From: Laetiporus sulphureus 93-53
Taxonomy: Eukaryota > Basidiomycota > Agaricomycetes > Polyporales > Laetiporaceae
Direction of reading: 5' to 3'
NCBI RefSeq assembly: GCF_001632365.1
Contig: NW_024468513.1
Span: 1,117,876 to 1,181,875, forward strand
Length of the DNA stretch: 64,000 bases
Positions 35,241-48,023 of the stretch are shown here, piece by piece. Numbering within the stretch: the first letter of the stretch is position 1; every line of letters starts with the position of its first letter. The notes under the pieces are model-generated. The model was not told the DNA's origin and searched no databases. It was given only the letters and a program-made list of their open reading frames with translations. The translations under genes and the position numbers were made by a program.

Positions 35241-36027
35241 TTTGAAGCGCTTCAAAAGAGAAGGCTCTTGTCCTATTGTATTGAATCTGAAACTTAATAA
35301 GGGGTTCGAACTGGCAGCGTGTTGTCCTGCCTCTTGCTGTGGATGCACGGTTGTCCCCGACTGCTTCCGGTGGTTATGGAGCATCAACGCAGTGAACAGG
35401 ACGGGATGTCTGAAACGAGTTTATGCGTAGTTTATCAATAATGGATGAACACAGAGGTGATCCTGGGTGGCCAGGAGATTAACATGCCGTGATCGGTAAG
35501 CGATGGGGCCGACACGATGTCAACAACTCACACCGGCAATTCTCTTGTGGGAGATAATAGATCGAGGAAGGTTGGCTACGGGCGAAAGCACGGCGACTTA
35601 AGGAAACAGACACCGCCGCACAGCGGAAGACAAATGGGCAAGAACATGCAAGGGAAAAAAAGTGGATCAGCGGTCGCGCTTTATTATGTCCGCTCGGCCG
35701 TTGCCGACCACGGGTGCCTCGGCCTAAGGCTTACCGTCTGCTTCATAACGCCGCGTGTGGCAGGCGGTGACAGACAATCTAAGGCGCAGTCTTCGATACT
35801 AGTCGTGTACGCTAGAAATTCAGTGTAGAGGAAGGAATACTACAGTAGTTGTATTTATATATATTGAATTACGATCAAGGTTCTATGTAAGTGACCATCA
35901 GACCGTGACCGATCAAGAAAGCTACTTTCCGGACTCAATCGACGCCATCAAAGTGTAGCACAGTGGATCTACCTCCAGGTTCCGCCGTAATTTCGTGCGA
36001 GCGATGACTCCCACTGGTCCGCAAGCT
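35241..36027. other. Intergenic region
   Basis: About 790 bp between the coiled-coil gene start and the end of the F-box gene on the same strand. It should hold the promoter or 5' UTR of the former. No other gene supported. Confidence 0.4.
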
Positions 36028-37193
36028 TCATACGATTTCGAGCCTGTTTGAGGGCGGACATGAACAACGTCAGTAAGTCGGCAAAGCTACTGTTGATAAT
36101 GAAGGGAATGGTACCTAGAGGCCTTCCACCTATGACGGGTCTTCTTGTATAGCCAGTAATCAACCTGACGAAGCATCTCTTCCGGAGGGACTAGTTTCCA
36201 CTCTCCCTGATCAATTGTCCACCCCAGCCATCGAAATTCTACCCGGCGTAATTGCGGAACATACTTGACGATCATCTCGCAGATCCGTTTCGTTTGCTTG
36301 GCATACTCGAGATTCCTGTCGACAGTTTCCGGGAAAATCACCAGGCTAAACACTTCGAGAGAACGCAATGTAGTCAGCGACGGGCCAGTTCTGCGGAGAA
36401 CGTCCTATAGCAGATATATCAATCTAAGATGAATCAGTGAGTAGGAGCTTGAGAAGCTCACCTTGACCCTCTCCCACGATGTGGAACCGACTTCGGATAA
36501 CTTGAATGTGAGAGTCAGCGCTACGATGGTCGGGAAGGCCCGACAAATCGTCTCGATAGCGTCCACAATGTCGTCTAAATCGCGGAGTTTGATAGAGAGG
36601 CGCAATTGAGTTATGGGTACCACGGGGCGCTGCAGCGTCTGCGTTATAGCCGTAAAAGCGGTATGGTCCATTGGCATGGGCAATCCGATTGTACGCAACG
36701 GTCTGCCTTGAGCCAGCAGCATCACTGACTGAGCGTCATAGTAGTTGACCGCGGAGAGCATTGGGAGAAACTGGGATGAGGCCGCCAGAGACTGCAAGGT
36801 TTTCGCGGGTCCTTTATCCAGGACATCTTTCTCCACCTGGAAATCCAAGGATAGCAGCCCCGGAGTCTTGGCCAGGATTTCTATGACGAGGTCGCAAGTA
36901 ACATCGTTATTGATACCCGTCACGGTCAGGTGGCGTACTGCTCTTGCAGCAAAATCGTTGTTGCTCAGAGTCTCTAAGCAGCGTAATGGTCTGCCTCGCG
37001 AAATGGAGAAGAACATATCACTCTGATAGAAGCTCAGCGATATGTCGGCATATTGGAGCTGCATAGCGATGGGATACCAGGCTCGATGCACAAGCATCAC
37101 ATTGAGCAAATCGTTCCGCGTGCCCAAGTGACCGAATACATCCACTAGGACGTCCTCCGGTAGCTCAGGTAGATCAAGTGGTGGTGCAGCCAT
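36028..37193 (-). CDS. F-box protein
   Basis: Exons 36462-37193, 36115-36404 and 36028-36043 give 345 aa ending KASRLEIV. The F-box lies at the very N-terminus (LPELPEDVLVDVFGHLGTRNDLLNVMLVHRAWYPIAM). Irregular leucine-rich segments follow (LRLSIKLRDLDDIV, TIVALTLTF, LRSLEVFSLVIF). It should be a substrate receptor of an SCF ubiquitin ligase; the substrate is unknown. The start at MAAPPLDLP (37193) has a good context (GCG before, G after ATG); an upstream in-frame ATG at 37262 also exists. Confidence 0.82.
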
Positions 37194-37829
37194 CGCGTAT
37201 CTGGGGAGATTTCCAGGATGAGTAGGAACGGGCCAGCTGAATTTCCGCATTATATATGCCACGAACTAACGGTAGCGCCTTGGGAAGCATCAGAAGGCAT
37301 GCTGCCTTAAGGAACTATTTGTGAAGAATGACTGACCGCTACAGATGCAGAGATGCAACACAAGCATGAAGAATTGCGGTGCACCGAGCAACCTGCTTAC
37401 TTTAGTGTGTGATGGGCGTTCGAGCGGACGTGTGTCGTTCTGTCGCATCTATATGGTACCGACCTCGGTGGAAAAGTCGCTGCTACGCAACATATGCCAA
37501 CCGCCCGTATCAGGCATGGAATACCGGATATTCCACTGCTGTCGACTCGACAAAGCTGTTCGGACGGTCACTACGCCGCTGAGCTGTTCTGAGTAAGGTT
37601 GCCGAATTGGGATGTGTATTGAGACCATCCACGTGGCCGGTACCGCGCGGGCGCTTGCCTGCCGTCCCGCCCTGCGAACAGCACTGAGCACTGACACGTA
37701 CGCCGCCCTGTATCCCGTTCTCTCTCGTAACCATTCATCTGCGGTCGCACATCGCCTCCCCGTCGTTTGTGCGAGTTTGCGTTCTGGTGACGCGCAAGCA
37801 CCGCGCATTGCCCCCTGCTCGTTCCTGTC
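37194..37829. promoter_or_regulatory. Divergent promoter region
   Basis: About 640 bp between the F-box gene start (-) and the TM9 gene start (+). No specific element could be assigned. Confidence 0.4.
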
Positions 37830-40633
37830 ATGGCGCGTTCGCAAGTTCGAACATGGCTGTTGGGCAGTGCAGTCATCTCCCTGTTGTCTGCCACGCATGC
37901 ATTTTACCTACCCGGAGCTGCGCCCCATGACTACACCGAAGGCGAGGCCGTTGACCTCTACGTCAACGCCTTGACTCCGATGCTCGGTGGCTCTGACAAC
38001 GCGAAACTCGTGCGTAATTGAGCTATCTGCCCAGTGCCGTCGTCGCTAACAGTTGGCTGGATTCAGAAATCGCTGATTAACTGTGCGTCGTCTCTATCCT
38101 AGGCACGTTTCATGAAAGGCTGACCTACCTGGAGCAAGATGACCATTATGATTCCAGGTTTCATTTCTGCGAACCGGAGGGTGGCCCGCACAAGGAACCT
38201 GAGTCATTGGGGTCAATCTTGTTCGGTGATCGAATATTCAATTCACCCTATGATGTGAATGTCCAAACAGATGCGTGCGACCGTTGCCTAACGTGCTGTA
38301 GATCAGAATGCTTGAAGACAACGGCACGTGCAAAGTCTTGTGCCAAACGGAAGTCCCTGCGGAAGACGCCAAGTTCATCAATGACCGTATCCGAGAAGAC
38401 TATGCGTTAAATTGGCTTGTCGACGGTCTTCCTGCAGCGGAGATGAAAATGGACACAAAAACTGGCGACCTGTTCTTCGATATGGGTTTCAATCTTGGCA
38501 ATGATGAAGACGAATTGGCCGAGACGCCGGCTTTGAACAATCACTACGAGATTGTGCTGAGGTAATGTGCAGTGAACAGTCAATTGTCAGATAAATTGAA
38601 GGTCCCCATGATTATGACAGATACCACACATATAGTCCAGGAGTGCACCGAATTGTCGGTGTGCTCGTCTGGCCTACCAGGTGAAATTACAAATAATACA
38701 TTTTTCATTTACTGGCTACTAAAGGAAGATGCTAGTCATGGTGGTTCCCAGGATGTTACAGCGGGTTGCTCCCCGTCGGATGGTCCCCTCATCTTGCAGG
38801 AAGACAGGACAAATATTGTACGGTATACGTACCGTGTGATGTGGAATGTATGTAATAGTCGTCTCCGGTCACTTCTTGCTTTTTTGACCATCATACTGCA
38901 GGAATCGGACACGCCGTGGGCGACTCGATGGGACAACTACCTTCATATCTTTGACCCTGTACGCCATTTAGCGCCGATCTGCTGCGCTTACTGATTCTTT
39001 CAATAGCGCATACACTGGTTCAGCCTCATCAACTCGCTTGTTATAGTCGTATTCCTATGTCTCATGGTGGCCATGATCCTCTATCGAACAGTGTCGCGAG
39101 ACGTAAGTAAGACGTGCATGTCATGATATTTTCTCTCAATTTCCAATTCCGCAGATTTCTCGCTACAATGCCATTGATTTGAGCGTGAGCCTTCCTGCCA
39201 GCAACGGATGGGTCAGATAATGACTAGCTGTTAGGAAGATGTCCAAGAAGACTGGGGCTGGAAGCTGGTACACGGCGAAGTGTTCAGGACGCCGCGTAAT
39301 CCCCTGATCCTATCGGTATTAGTCGGCAATGGTGCTCAGCTCTGTGCGATGGCTGGAGTGACACTTGGTGAATCGGTATTGATGGATCAGAGAATTCTAT
39401 TGTTGCTGACATCAGTCATAAGTCTTTGCGTTGATGGGCTTTCTGTCACCTTCTAATCGGGGCTCCTTGGCGACGGTTATGATGGTTTGTTGGAGCTTGT
39501 TCGGCGGGTGAGTCTACGATCAAGCAACGTCCGACCTGTACCTTACACTGCATGTGCCAGTATCGGTGGCTATGTATCAAGCAGGGTCTATGCGACGCTG
39601 GGAGGAATGGACAAGCGAAAAAACTCATTCGTTACTGCAACGGTATTACCTGCGTGAGTACATTGTTTGGTACGTCCGTGACTATGTTGACGTATATTTC
39701 GCAGATTTGTATTCGCAATTGTGTTCTTGCTCGACCTATTTCTGGTCGCAGCTGGTTCCTCAGGCGCTGTGCCATTCGGCACGATGCTACTAATCGTTGT
39801 TCTCTGGTTCGGAATATCAGCACCGTTGTCACTGATCGGATCTTACATCGGATCGAAACGCGGAGTAGGTGATTGCACATTGCCCAACCTCTGCACAATC
39901 TCACGAGCCGTTCAGGGCGTGCCTAACCCTGTGAGGGTTAACCCGATCCCAAGGCAGATTCCTCCAGTACCACGATATCTGCAGCCTTGGGTAATCATAT
40001 CATATGCAATTTTGCTACTCGTCTGACCTTTCATTTCTAGGCTTCAACACTGCTGGCAGGCATCTTACCCTTTGGTGGGTCTATTGTACACTCACGAATG
40101 GTACAATACTGACGAGTGATGCTCGCTTTGCAGGAGCCGCGTTCGTCGAGCTCTACTTCGTGCTGTCGAGTCTGTTCGCATCCAGGGCTTACTACGCCTT
40201 CGGCTTCCTGGCCTTAACGGCTGGTGTCGTATCGCTCACAACCGCCACGGTTACGATTCTATTCACATACTTCCTCCTCTGCGCCGAGGAATACAGGTAA
40301 GAGAGCCGATTCATATCGCATCAAATGCATCAACTCAACGAGCTGCAGGTGGCACTGGAGGGCCTTCCTCACCGGAGGCGGGAGCGCTTTCTGGCTACTG
40401 GCCTATGGCATCTTCTATTGGGTCTCACGCTTGTCGCTGGATTCGTTCTCAAGCGTTGTGCTGTACATGGGATACCTCCTTCTCCTTGCGCTGCTGGATT
40501 TCCTTGTTACAGGTGTGTACAGCATCGTTTCGTGGCAGACACAGCCTGATGAACTATTCATAAAGGAACCATTGGTTTCCTTGCGACATATTGGGCTGTG
40601 AGAAAATTGTACAGCGCAATACGCGTCGACTGA
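37830..40633 (+). CDS. Transmembrane 9 superfamily (EMP70/nonaspanin) protein
   Basis: Eighteen exons from 37830 to 40633 sum to 633 aa. A signal peptide (about 1-24, [15 protein letters not shown]) precedes [15 protein letters not shown], the typical mature start. The lumenal domain has FHFCEP and [10 protein letters not shown]. Nine TM segments follow, with [41 protein letters not shown] and a C-terminal LYSAIRVD resembling the KxD/E Golgi retention signal. The family sorts membrane proteins in Golgi and endosomes. Exon 2 (38067-38082) is only 16 nt, and intron 5 uses GATGCTAG as acceptor. Confidence 0.95.
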
Positions 40634-40717
40634 GGTTGCTCTCAATAGGGCACTAGAGTAAAATACGGACCCACAGCAGAGCTGATAAGGGTACTATAGC
40701 TATTTTTGGACGAAAGA

Positions 40718-42508
40718 TCACTGCAGCACTACTACTGCTTGCTTGTGTTTACCCGCGCGGATGATTGCGATTCGTCCGTCAATCAGATCGGCAGACCCGA
40801 GTTTCTGCTGCGCGTCAGTGACTAGTTGGTTGTTGACATGCAATCCCTTCGCAGCGACTAGTTGACGAGCTGCGCCTGGTGAGCACGGTGAATGCGAGTT
40901 ACATGTGATCCATTGGCATGAAAGACTTACTGTTGGAGGAGGCGAGCTCAATTCGGACAGCCAGCTTGGTGATGGGCGTGCCGTACATGTCTGATTCCGC
41001 AAAGAAATGAAGCAGAGGCAAGCCTCGTAATGAGTCGACGAGTTCATCGGCCTTCAAGGTGGTATAATCGTTGTCGAACAACACCCTGGTCGCAATCTCA
41101 GCTCTACGCAGCCCGTCCTCTGCATAATATTGAGCAAACAGACATCGTGGTACAGAATAATGTTGAAATACTTACTTCCGTGGACAAGTTGTGTGACTTC
41201 TTGAGCTAAGAGACGCTGTGCGATCCGCTTCTCCGGGCTCCTCTTTAATACTCTGGTTCAGTATGAATCAAAAACATCCTAACGTTGGCAGCTACCGTGT
41301 GTGCCTCTAACGCTTCATCGATTCTTGGTATCGGCAACAAAGTGAACATTTTCAAGTACTGACTAACATCTGCATCAAGAGTCCTGAGGAAGAACTGCAC
41401 TCTCTAATTAGCATCAGAGTGCGTGTGCATCGGCAGTCTACAAACCTGGTAGAATTCGAACACGTTTGTCACTCGTTCATCAAGCGACACTGCGTTTCCT
41501 GCGCTCTTGCCAAACTTCTCTCCAGTAGCTGTGGTCAAAAGGGGAGTCACAAGACCGAAACCTTTCTCAACAGTGCTTTCGGTGCCGCCGATGGCATTCA
41601 CCCGATTGATCAAGTCGATTCCGGCAATAATGTTACCCCACTGGTCCGAACCGCCGATTTGGATATTGCATCCCGCTCTCTGATGTAGCGTTAGGAAGTC
41701 ATACGATTGCAATAGTTGGTATGTGAATTCCGCGAAGGAAATGCCCTGTTGAGACGCGAGACGCGCCTTGACGCTGTCGTCGACACGTTAGAGCCCATCG
41801 ATTTTTGTTCATGAGCTCGTACCTCTCCCTCGCCAGCATCGAGTTAACCCTGCTATGAATGCCCACTGTTCGGAGGAACTCGAGCAAGTTCTGCTCCCGC
41901 AGCCACTCTATGTTGTTCCGAACGTCTGGTGGCAAGACCGTGCTTGACGAGAACTGCAGCCTTTCTTCTGCGTAGTCCAAGGCCTTTGAGTAAAATCGTT
42001 GTATGGCCGCGGTCAGCGACACAACATTCTCCTCGACCACAGGCTGTCTGGAGAGCGGTCGCTCGGTAGACCGCCCCGAAGGGTCTCCAATGAGCCCTGT
42101 TGCCCCTCCTATCTGACAATTGTCTGCGTGAGCAGGAATGTACGAGAGCAGAGACCATACCAATGGGATGATTTGATGTCCGCGAAGTTGGAAGTGGAAC
42201 AAACAAAGGAACGGGAGGAGGTGTCCGACATGCAGCGATTTGGCGGTGGGGTCGACTCCTGCATAAACCGTCTGACGTTCTCGTTTGAGCTCAGAGGCGA
42301 GCTGCTCTGGCCTAGACAAGATTGAGCATCGAGCATCACAAGAAGGCGTATGGACGACCCCGTCATACCTCGTGATGTCCGACACAAGTCCCCGGGAACG
42401 CAGCTCGTCCAGCAAGTCGCTCTGAGTGTGGGCGGTCCTAAGCTGGCGTATACCATGAAAATTCAATTGTCGAGACGTGCGACGAAGAACATGTCGACAG
42501 TGTTGCAT
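40718..42508 (-). CDS. MSY1: Mitochondrial tyrosyl-tRNA synthetase
   Basis: Eight exons (42369-42508, 42161-42311, 41823-42112, 41446-41773, 41296-41394, 41176-41242, 40931-41119, 40718-40875) give 473 aa. The Arg-rich N-terminus (MQHCRHVLRRTSRQLNFHG) looks like a mitochondrial targeting peptide. Class I motifs: YAGVDPTAKSLHVGHL (HIGH type), IGGATGLIGDPSGRS, IGGSDQWGNI and KFGKSAGNA (KMSKS type). A C-terminal S4-like RNA-binding part (AARQLVAAKGLHVNN) closes the protein. An in-frame ATG at 42577 could extend the N-terminus. It attaches Tyr to mitochondrial tRNA-Tyr and is divergent from the tRNA-guanine transglycosylase. Confidence 0.93.
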
Positions 42509-42759
42509 GCTACCGAAGTTCAGCGAGGCCACTATATGCGCCTGACGATCGCCGAGTAAGAAAGTACGTGCGATCATTTAAAATCTGGTTGCTCAGATCG
42601 GGATCGGGGGGCAATAGCCTCTCACCACTCACATCCATTCCATTCCTTTCTCCTGCTCATCTACCCGCTTTCCCCATACTTCGCACTGTCCTCTTAGAAC
42701 GCTGCAAATCTCTTCCAGGTGAATAAGCAATTGTGGCACATCCCGTTCGGTCTAGTCCG
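42509..42759. promoter_or_regulatory. Short divergent promoter shared by TyrRS and TGT
   Basis: Only 251 bp separate the chosen starts of the mitochondrial TyrRS (-) and the queuine transferase (+), so the promoters must overlap. A pyrimidine-rich stretch (CATTCCTTTCTCC near 42640) lies on the TGT side. Confidence 0.5.
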
Positions 42760-44583
42760 ATGGAATTCGAGGTTTTGGCGAAATGCAGTACAACGCGTGC
42801 ACGTGTATCCCGAATGAAATTGGCTCGTGAGTGTACTCTAATCGTGCGTATGCAGCTTGCTAATTGACCGGAGTAGATGGGGTGACAGTACTTCCTACCT
42901 TCATGCCTGTGGCCACCCAGGCAGCTATTAAAGGTCTCACTGCTCAGCAAGTTGAAGCACTCGGCATTTCGTTGATACTCAACAACACATATCATCTCAA
43001 TCTGCGGCCAGGGACAAAGGTCCTGAAGGAAGTGGGAGGTGCTCACAAGTTTCAGGGATGGAGACATAACCTGTTGACCGTTAGTCGTATCTACTACCAT
43101 TGTTATTCATTCATTCTCATTGCACCTCAGGACAGTGGCGGATTTCAACTAGTATCGCTCAATAAATTTACGAAGATCACCGAGGAAGGTGCACTGTTTG
43201 AAAGTCCATTCACTGGCGAACCCACGATGCTTACGGTCAGACCACCAATGCCCGCACTGATTTAGGCCACGCTAACACCACTTCCATTCGCTAGCCTGAA
43301 GAGAGTATCTCAATACAGCACGCTATTGGATCAGATATCATGATGCAGCTGGATGATGTAGGTAAGACATCAGATTCTCAAGCTCAGGCAGGCTCATGTC
43401 ACCATAAGTCGAACAGTCCATACGCTCACAGAGGGCCCTCGTGTGAGTGAAGCGATGTGGAGGACGATTCGGTGGCTAGATCGATGCATAGAGTTCCATG
43501 AAAAATCTGGCAGAAAGGACATGCAGAACCTGTTCGCGATCGTCCAAGGAGGGATTGATCCCGTACTCCGAGATCATTGTCTGGATGAGATGATCAAGAG
43601 GAAGGATCGCGTCGCAGGATACGCGATTGGGGGCCTCAGTGGAGGAGAAGCGAAAGGTTTGTCATAATCTGGCGCAAATTGTGATAATAGCTTGACTCAT
43701 TCGGTTATCAGACACTTTCTGGAGAATGTTAGTAGCCGAGATATCGTTTGCAGTTTTGCTGACTCGCCCATAGTATCAAGCAATGTGCAGACAAACTTCC
43801 AGAAGACCGTTCGTGATGCTTTTTGGTCTTCGTGGTCCCATATATTGATGATAATCTGCAGGACCTCGGTATTCCATGGGCATTGGCTTTGCCGAAGGTC
43901 AGTTTCTCATCGTCTTTATAAGAGTGGGGTCTCATAGTGCTCCCCAGACTTGCTCGTCTGCGTTGCGCTCGGGATCGATATGGTACGTGAGCCTTTTCAT
44001 TTCTACGTCTGTGACTCAAACGTTGCCGGTCAGGCTGACTGCGTCTTTCCCACTCGCACAGCCCGCTTCGGCGTGGCGCTGACTTTGAACGGGCCTCTGA
44101 ACCTCCGTGAGGTTCTGTTTCAGTCCGTAGTCATTCTCTGTTAACACAGCTGTGCAGGGCTTAAGAAGCATGCAGCTGACCTACGCCCGATCGATGAGTC
44201 ATGTCCATGCCCCACCTGTGCAGATGGGATGTCGCGGGCGATGCTACACCATTTAGCAACGATCGAGACTGCCGGTGCTCACGGTGAGCATCGCGCTGGC
44301 CGTTACCCTACTCACAAGGCTGACACTACTCTGAACAGCGCTCACGCAACATAACATCGTCTTCCAAGCGCGGGTAATGGGTGGCGCCCGAGACGCTATC
44401 ATTAATGGGACTTTCCCTGCCTATTTGAAGACATTCTTCGCTAACTACTTCGGGGACGCTGGATATCCGGAGTGGTGCATCAACGCACTTAGAAGCGTCG
44501 GCGTCGATTTGCTTGAGGGCAGGCGAGATACGAAGGTGGTTCCGGGAGACGGCGCGAAGTGGGAGTACTCCAGTGCAGCGTGA
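42760..44583 (+). CDS. QTRT1: Queuine tRNA-ribosyltransferase catalytic subunit (TGT)
   Basis: Twelve exons (42760-42826, 42877-43079, 43131-43235, 43295-43361, 43417-43656, 43712-43727, 43774-43808, 43862-43897, 43948-43982, 44034-44106, 44158-44283, 44339-44583) give 415 aa. Family marks: [18 protein letters not shown] at 91-96 (catalytic Asp91), [33 protein letters not shown] with the nucleophilic Asp, and the zinc site CPCPTC. The enzyme swaps G34 for queuine in tRNA-Asp, -Asn, -His and -Tyr, normally with a QTRT2 partner not seen here. Exon 6 is only 16 nt. It ends 73 bp from the DBP10 stop. Confidence 0.95.
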
Positions 44584-44656
44584 TCTTCCCGACAGCATGA
44601 ATTCTCCTCGAGTATATGTATGTATATACAATACCAGATTTAGGCCCAATCTACGC

Positions 44657-47600
44657 TCATCGTCTGCCTTTCTTGTGATTAGGACGAGCGTTCTTAGTCC
44701 GTCTTTTTTCCATGAGTTTGCGATCCTTGCGTATCTGATCGACAGTTTTCAGCTCGTTCCTGACTGTACGAACTGATTTCCCTCCAGGTCGGCGACCAAC
44801 CGCCCTGCCCTTCTTCCCGGAAGATGGTTTCGACGATGGGCTCGAGACGTCTTCACCGCCCTCGTGCTCCAGCCTCTTTTTCTTCTGCCTGGTCTTCCGC
44901 TCATAGTCCTTGCTCAGCTTGTCTAGAGGCTTCGGAGTAGCGACCTGGTTGTGCTTGAACTTTCTTCCTCCGATAGTGGATGCGCCACGTCTGAATGATC
45001 CCTCAGCTTCTGCTTCGCCGACCTTTGGCAGGCTGGTGCGCGTCTTGGCCTTCCACTCGTCGAATCGGCCGCTGCGGTATGTGGCAGGCAGCTTCACGCC
45101 GGACTCAGTCCGTACAAGCTTGACATTGTCGGCTCCTTCGCCTGTACCTTTGACGAACTTCTTTTTCTTCTTATCCCAATTGAGTTCGCGACGCTTGCGT
45201 TCTCGCACGCCCTCGTCGCCCGCCAAGTCGAATGCAAGGTTCTGGGCTTGTTCAGCGAAGGTCGCTCCATCTCGAAGCGAATAGCTAGAGACAATTCAGC
45301 GATTTCAGACTACACGGTGCGCCCATGGACTTACCCCTTCTCCGTGTTGGCGTCCTTTTGGTAGTGAGACATATAGAATTCGCTGTCCCGATAGCTCTTC
45401 CTGCTATCATTTGAATCTCTTTTATCTCCGTGATAAGAATCGAAGACGGCCTGTATCGCTCCTTGAATAATCAGATAAATCGATAAATCATGAAACATAC
45501 CGCAATCTCCTCCTCATCAGCCATCTCGATACCCTCAGCATCCACGTCAGAATCAGCATCATCCTCCGCATGATTTTCTGAAGCCACCGCCGCGGTAGAT
45601 GTAGACGCCAGAGAAGCTCTCTGAGCGGCCTTATTCAACGCTTTCCGCCTCTGCTTCATCAGAGTCGCGGTCTCTGTGTTGCCCCTTGCGCCAATCTCCA
45701 GGACGGTCTCGGCTGGTCGGAAGGAGCTAACCGCCTTCAACAGTGCCTTGCGTTTTGTTTCCTCAGCGAGCTTGCCAGCGGCGTTACTGCCGTCCTGGTT
45801 GCGGAAGAAGACCGGGTGTACACCCGAGTCGGAGCCGACAAGTCCCCACTTGCCCTCCTTCATCATCTCCTTGGCGCGCTTGTAGCTCGCTTGGCTGGCC
45901 TTGCCCTTACTCCGTTCGTACATGCCGTGGCCCTTGCGCATGACATCGCGCATGGCGCTCAAGTTGTGGTTCTCCTCGTCCAGCTTCTTAATGTACTCCA
46001 CCTCGTCGTCCACATTGTCGCGATCGAACTGGCCTAGGACGAGCGATTCTGTGTAGACTCGGTCACTACCTTCCGAGACGTCGCCCTTGATTGGGCGTCC
46101 GAGAAAAAGTTGCAGATCGAGCAGATACGGCAGCTCAGGGTTCGTGACGAACGACCATGCCCAGCCCGGTCGACCGGCGCGAGCAGTACGGCCCACACGA
46201 TGTATGAAGACCCGCGCGCCCTGAGGGAAGTCGTAATTCACGACGTTCTCGAGGACGGGTATGTCGATACCACGGGCGGCGACGTCCGTAACAACGAGAA
46301 TACTAGTATGGCCACGGCGGAAGCGTTCCATATGTTGCGTACGCGCTGCCTGGTCCAATGATCCATATATGTGGGAGACAGCATAGCCAGCGCTGATAAG
46401 CATATTCGTAAGATACTCGACGTGATGCTTCGTGGCGGCGAATACCAAAGTCTGGTGGGGTGCCGTGACATGCTCACGGTGCCTCGCCTTCGCCTTGCCT
46501 TTGCCTTTCTTGTCTAGTGCCTCGTCGTGATCTTCGTCGCTCGCTTTGGACGCACCAAGCGGGACGCCGATAACATCCCGCAGAAGGACTAGAAGACATG
46601 CATCCTTCTCAGCCTGCTTCACTGAGAAGAATGCCATTTTAAGGTCCGGGCTGATCTTCGACTCTGCGTCCAAACGAACGAGCTTCGGATTCTGCAAGCC
46701 TGCCTTGGCGAATTCGACGAGACTTTTTGGAAGCGTGGCAGAGAAGAGGAGCGTCTGCCGTGTCGCAGGCAGGCGATGCAGAATTTCCGTCAAAGCGGTC
46801 TCGAAGCCCATTTCGAAGAGTCGGTCTGCTTCGTCAAACACGACATACTGAATGGACTTCAAGTCCATGTTCATCTCGACAATGAGATGCAGCAGCCGGC
46901 CTGGGGTGGCAATGATACTTTGAGGCATCAGTCAATAAGATAGTGGGAGGATGGTGAAGTACATACACGTCCGGGTTCTGCGTGATCATCTCAAATTGCT
47001 CGTCCAAGCCCTCACCACCAACAATGAGACTCCACCGGAGGCCTTGTCCCTTCTTCCCATCATCAGCGTCCATTCCATCCCCTGCATGGTCGCCTTCGCC
47101 TGCATGCCATCCTCGCGCAAGCTCCTTGCCCACCTTCAGGACTTGCAGGGCCAGCTCGCGTGAGGGAAGCAAGATCAACGCCCGGGCCCCGAAAGTCGGC
47201 GAGTGCCTGCCGCTTAACCTCTGGATTAAGGGCACCATGTATGCCAGAGACTTTCCTGAGCCAGTACGCGCCATGCCTACGAGATCTCGTGGAGGGTTGG
47301 CGATGAGCGCGGGGACTGAGAGTCTCTGTATCGGTGTCGGAATGCGGAATCCTTGCAAGGTCAGCGAGCGCAGCAGCCAGGGATACAGACCTAGTTCGTT
47401 TTGAGTGTACAGACTCAGTACAGCCGCATATATGCACGCACCCATGCTCTGGAAACTACCCCCTCCCACCTCGCCTTTTGTCATCTTGGCCTTGCCTTTG
47501 GTTTTCTTCAACAGATCGGTTCCCCACTTGACATCACGCTTCGTAGTTGCCTCGTTTATGAATTTCTGTAGCTGTTCATCGTCGTCGTGGTCTGCGTCGG

Positions 47601-47742
47601 CCTGCACCTTAGGTGCAGCGCGCCCAGCCAATGCGGCAGAAATGTCAATCTCGTTCTCGGACTGCTGGTCATCAGAAGCGAAGCCATCCAAAGATTCATC
47701 AGTGTCGGACAACTGAGAGCGTTTTCGTTTGCTGTGAGACAT
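44657..47742 (-). CDS. DBP10: DEAD-box ATP-dependent RNA helicase DBP10 (DDX54)
   Basis: Five exons (47442-47742, 46967-47390, 45501-46917, 45335-45450, 44657-45284) give 961 aa. Helicase motifs in order: Q-type GFRIPTPIQ, I ARTGSGKS, Ia PSRELALQ, GGEGLDEQF, Ib TPGRL, II DEAD, III SAT, IV HIYGSLDQ, V TDVAARGIDIP, VI HRVGRTARAG. The C-terminus has the DBP10CT block (SYRDSEFYMSHYQKD) and a Lys/Arg-rich tail (RKLMEKRRTKNARPNHKKG). It acts in 60S subunit assembly in the nucleolus. Two separate long frames were joined because splicing is clean and DBP10CT must belong to the helicase. Confidence 0.95.
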
Positions 47743-48023
47743 GACCTGTTGCTGCCAGTGAGCTCTGCAAGAGCAAGATGACAACGAGCTTACACGGAGA
47801 CTGCCTGAGAGCCCAAATACCGGGCGCTTCTCAACGCGTAGAAAAATGTATCACGTTTATGGAAAGATCGAATTACCCCCGCGGGACCACAACTATAATC
47901 ACAAGCCGATCGATTATGAGAACTGAGTCGCTGACCATCATCATGTATCATCACCTCATTACCGAGTGAGAATATGGTGACATGCATGACAGATTAGAGA
48001 CCACTTGAAGGGGTCTCTTACTC

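Noticed and set aside
35296..35320. A T-loop-like string (GGTTCGAAC) suggesting a tRNA gene.
   Set aside because: No A-box lies at the right distance upstream and no cloverleaf stems can be formed.
35969..36163. An alternative longer C-terminus for the F-box protein ending GGTWR.
   Set aside because: It would need a splice in another phase; the GTACCA donor and CAAACAG acceptor give LEIV-stop, and the exon sum is then a multiple of three.
45471..46928. A 485-codon helicase fragment and the 189-codon Lys-rich frame (44657-45226) as separate genes.
   Set aside because: Splicing joins them with the N-terminal part into one DBP10 protein with all helicase motifs and the DBP10CT block.
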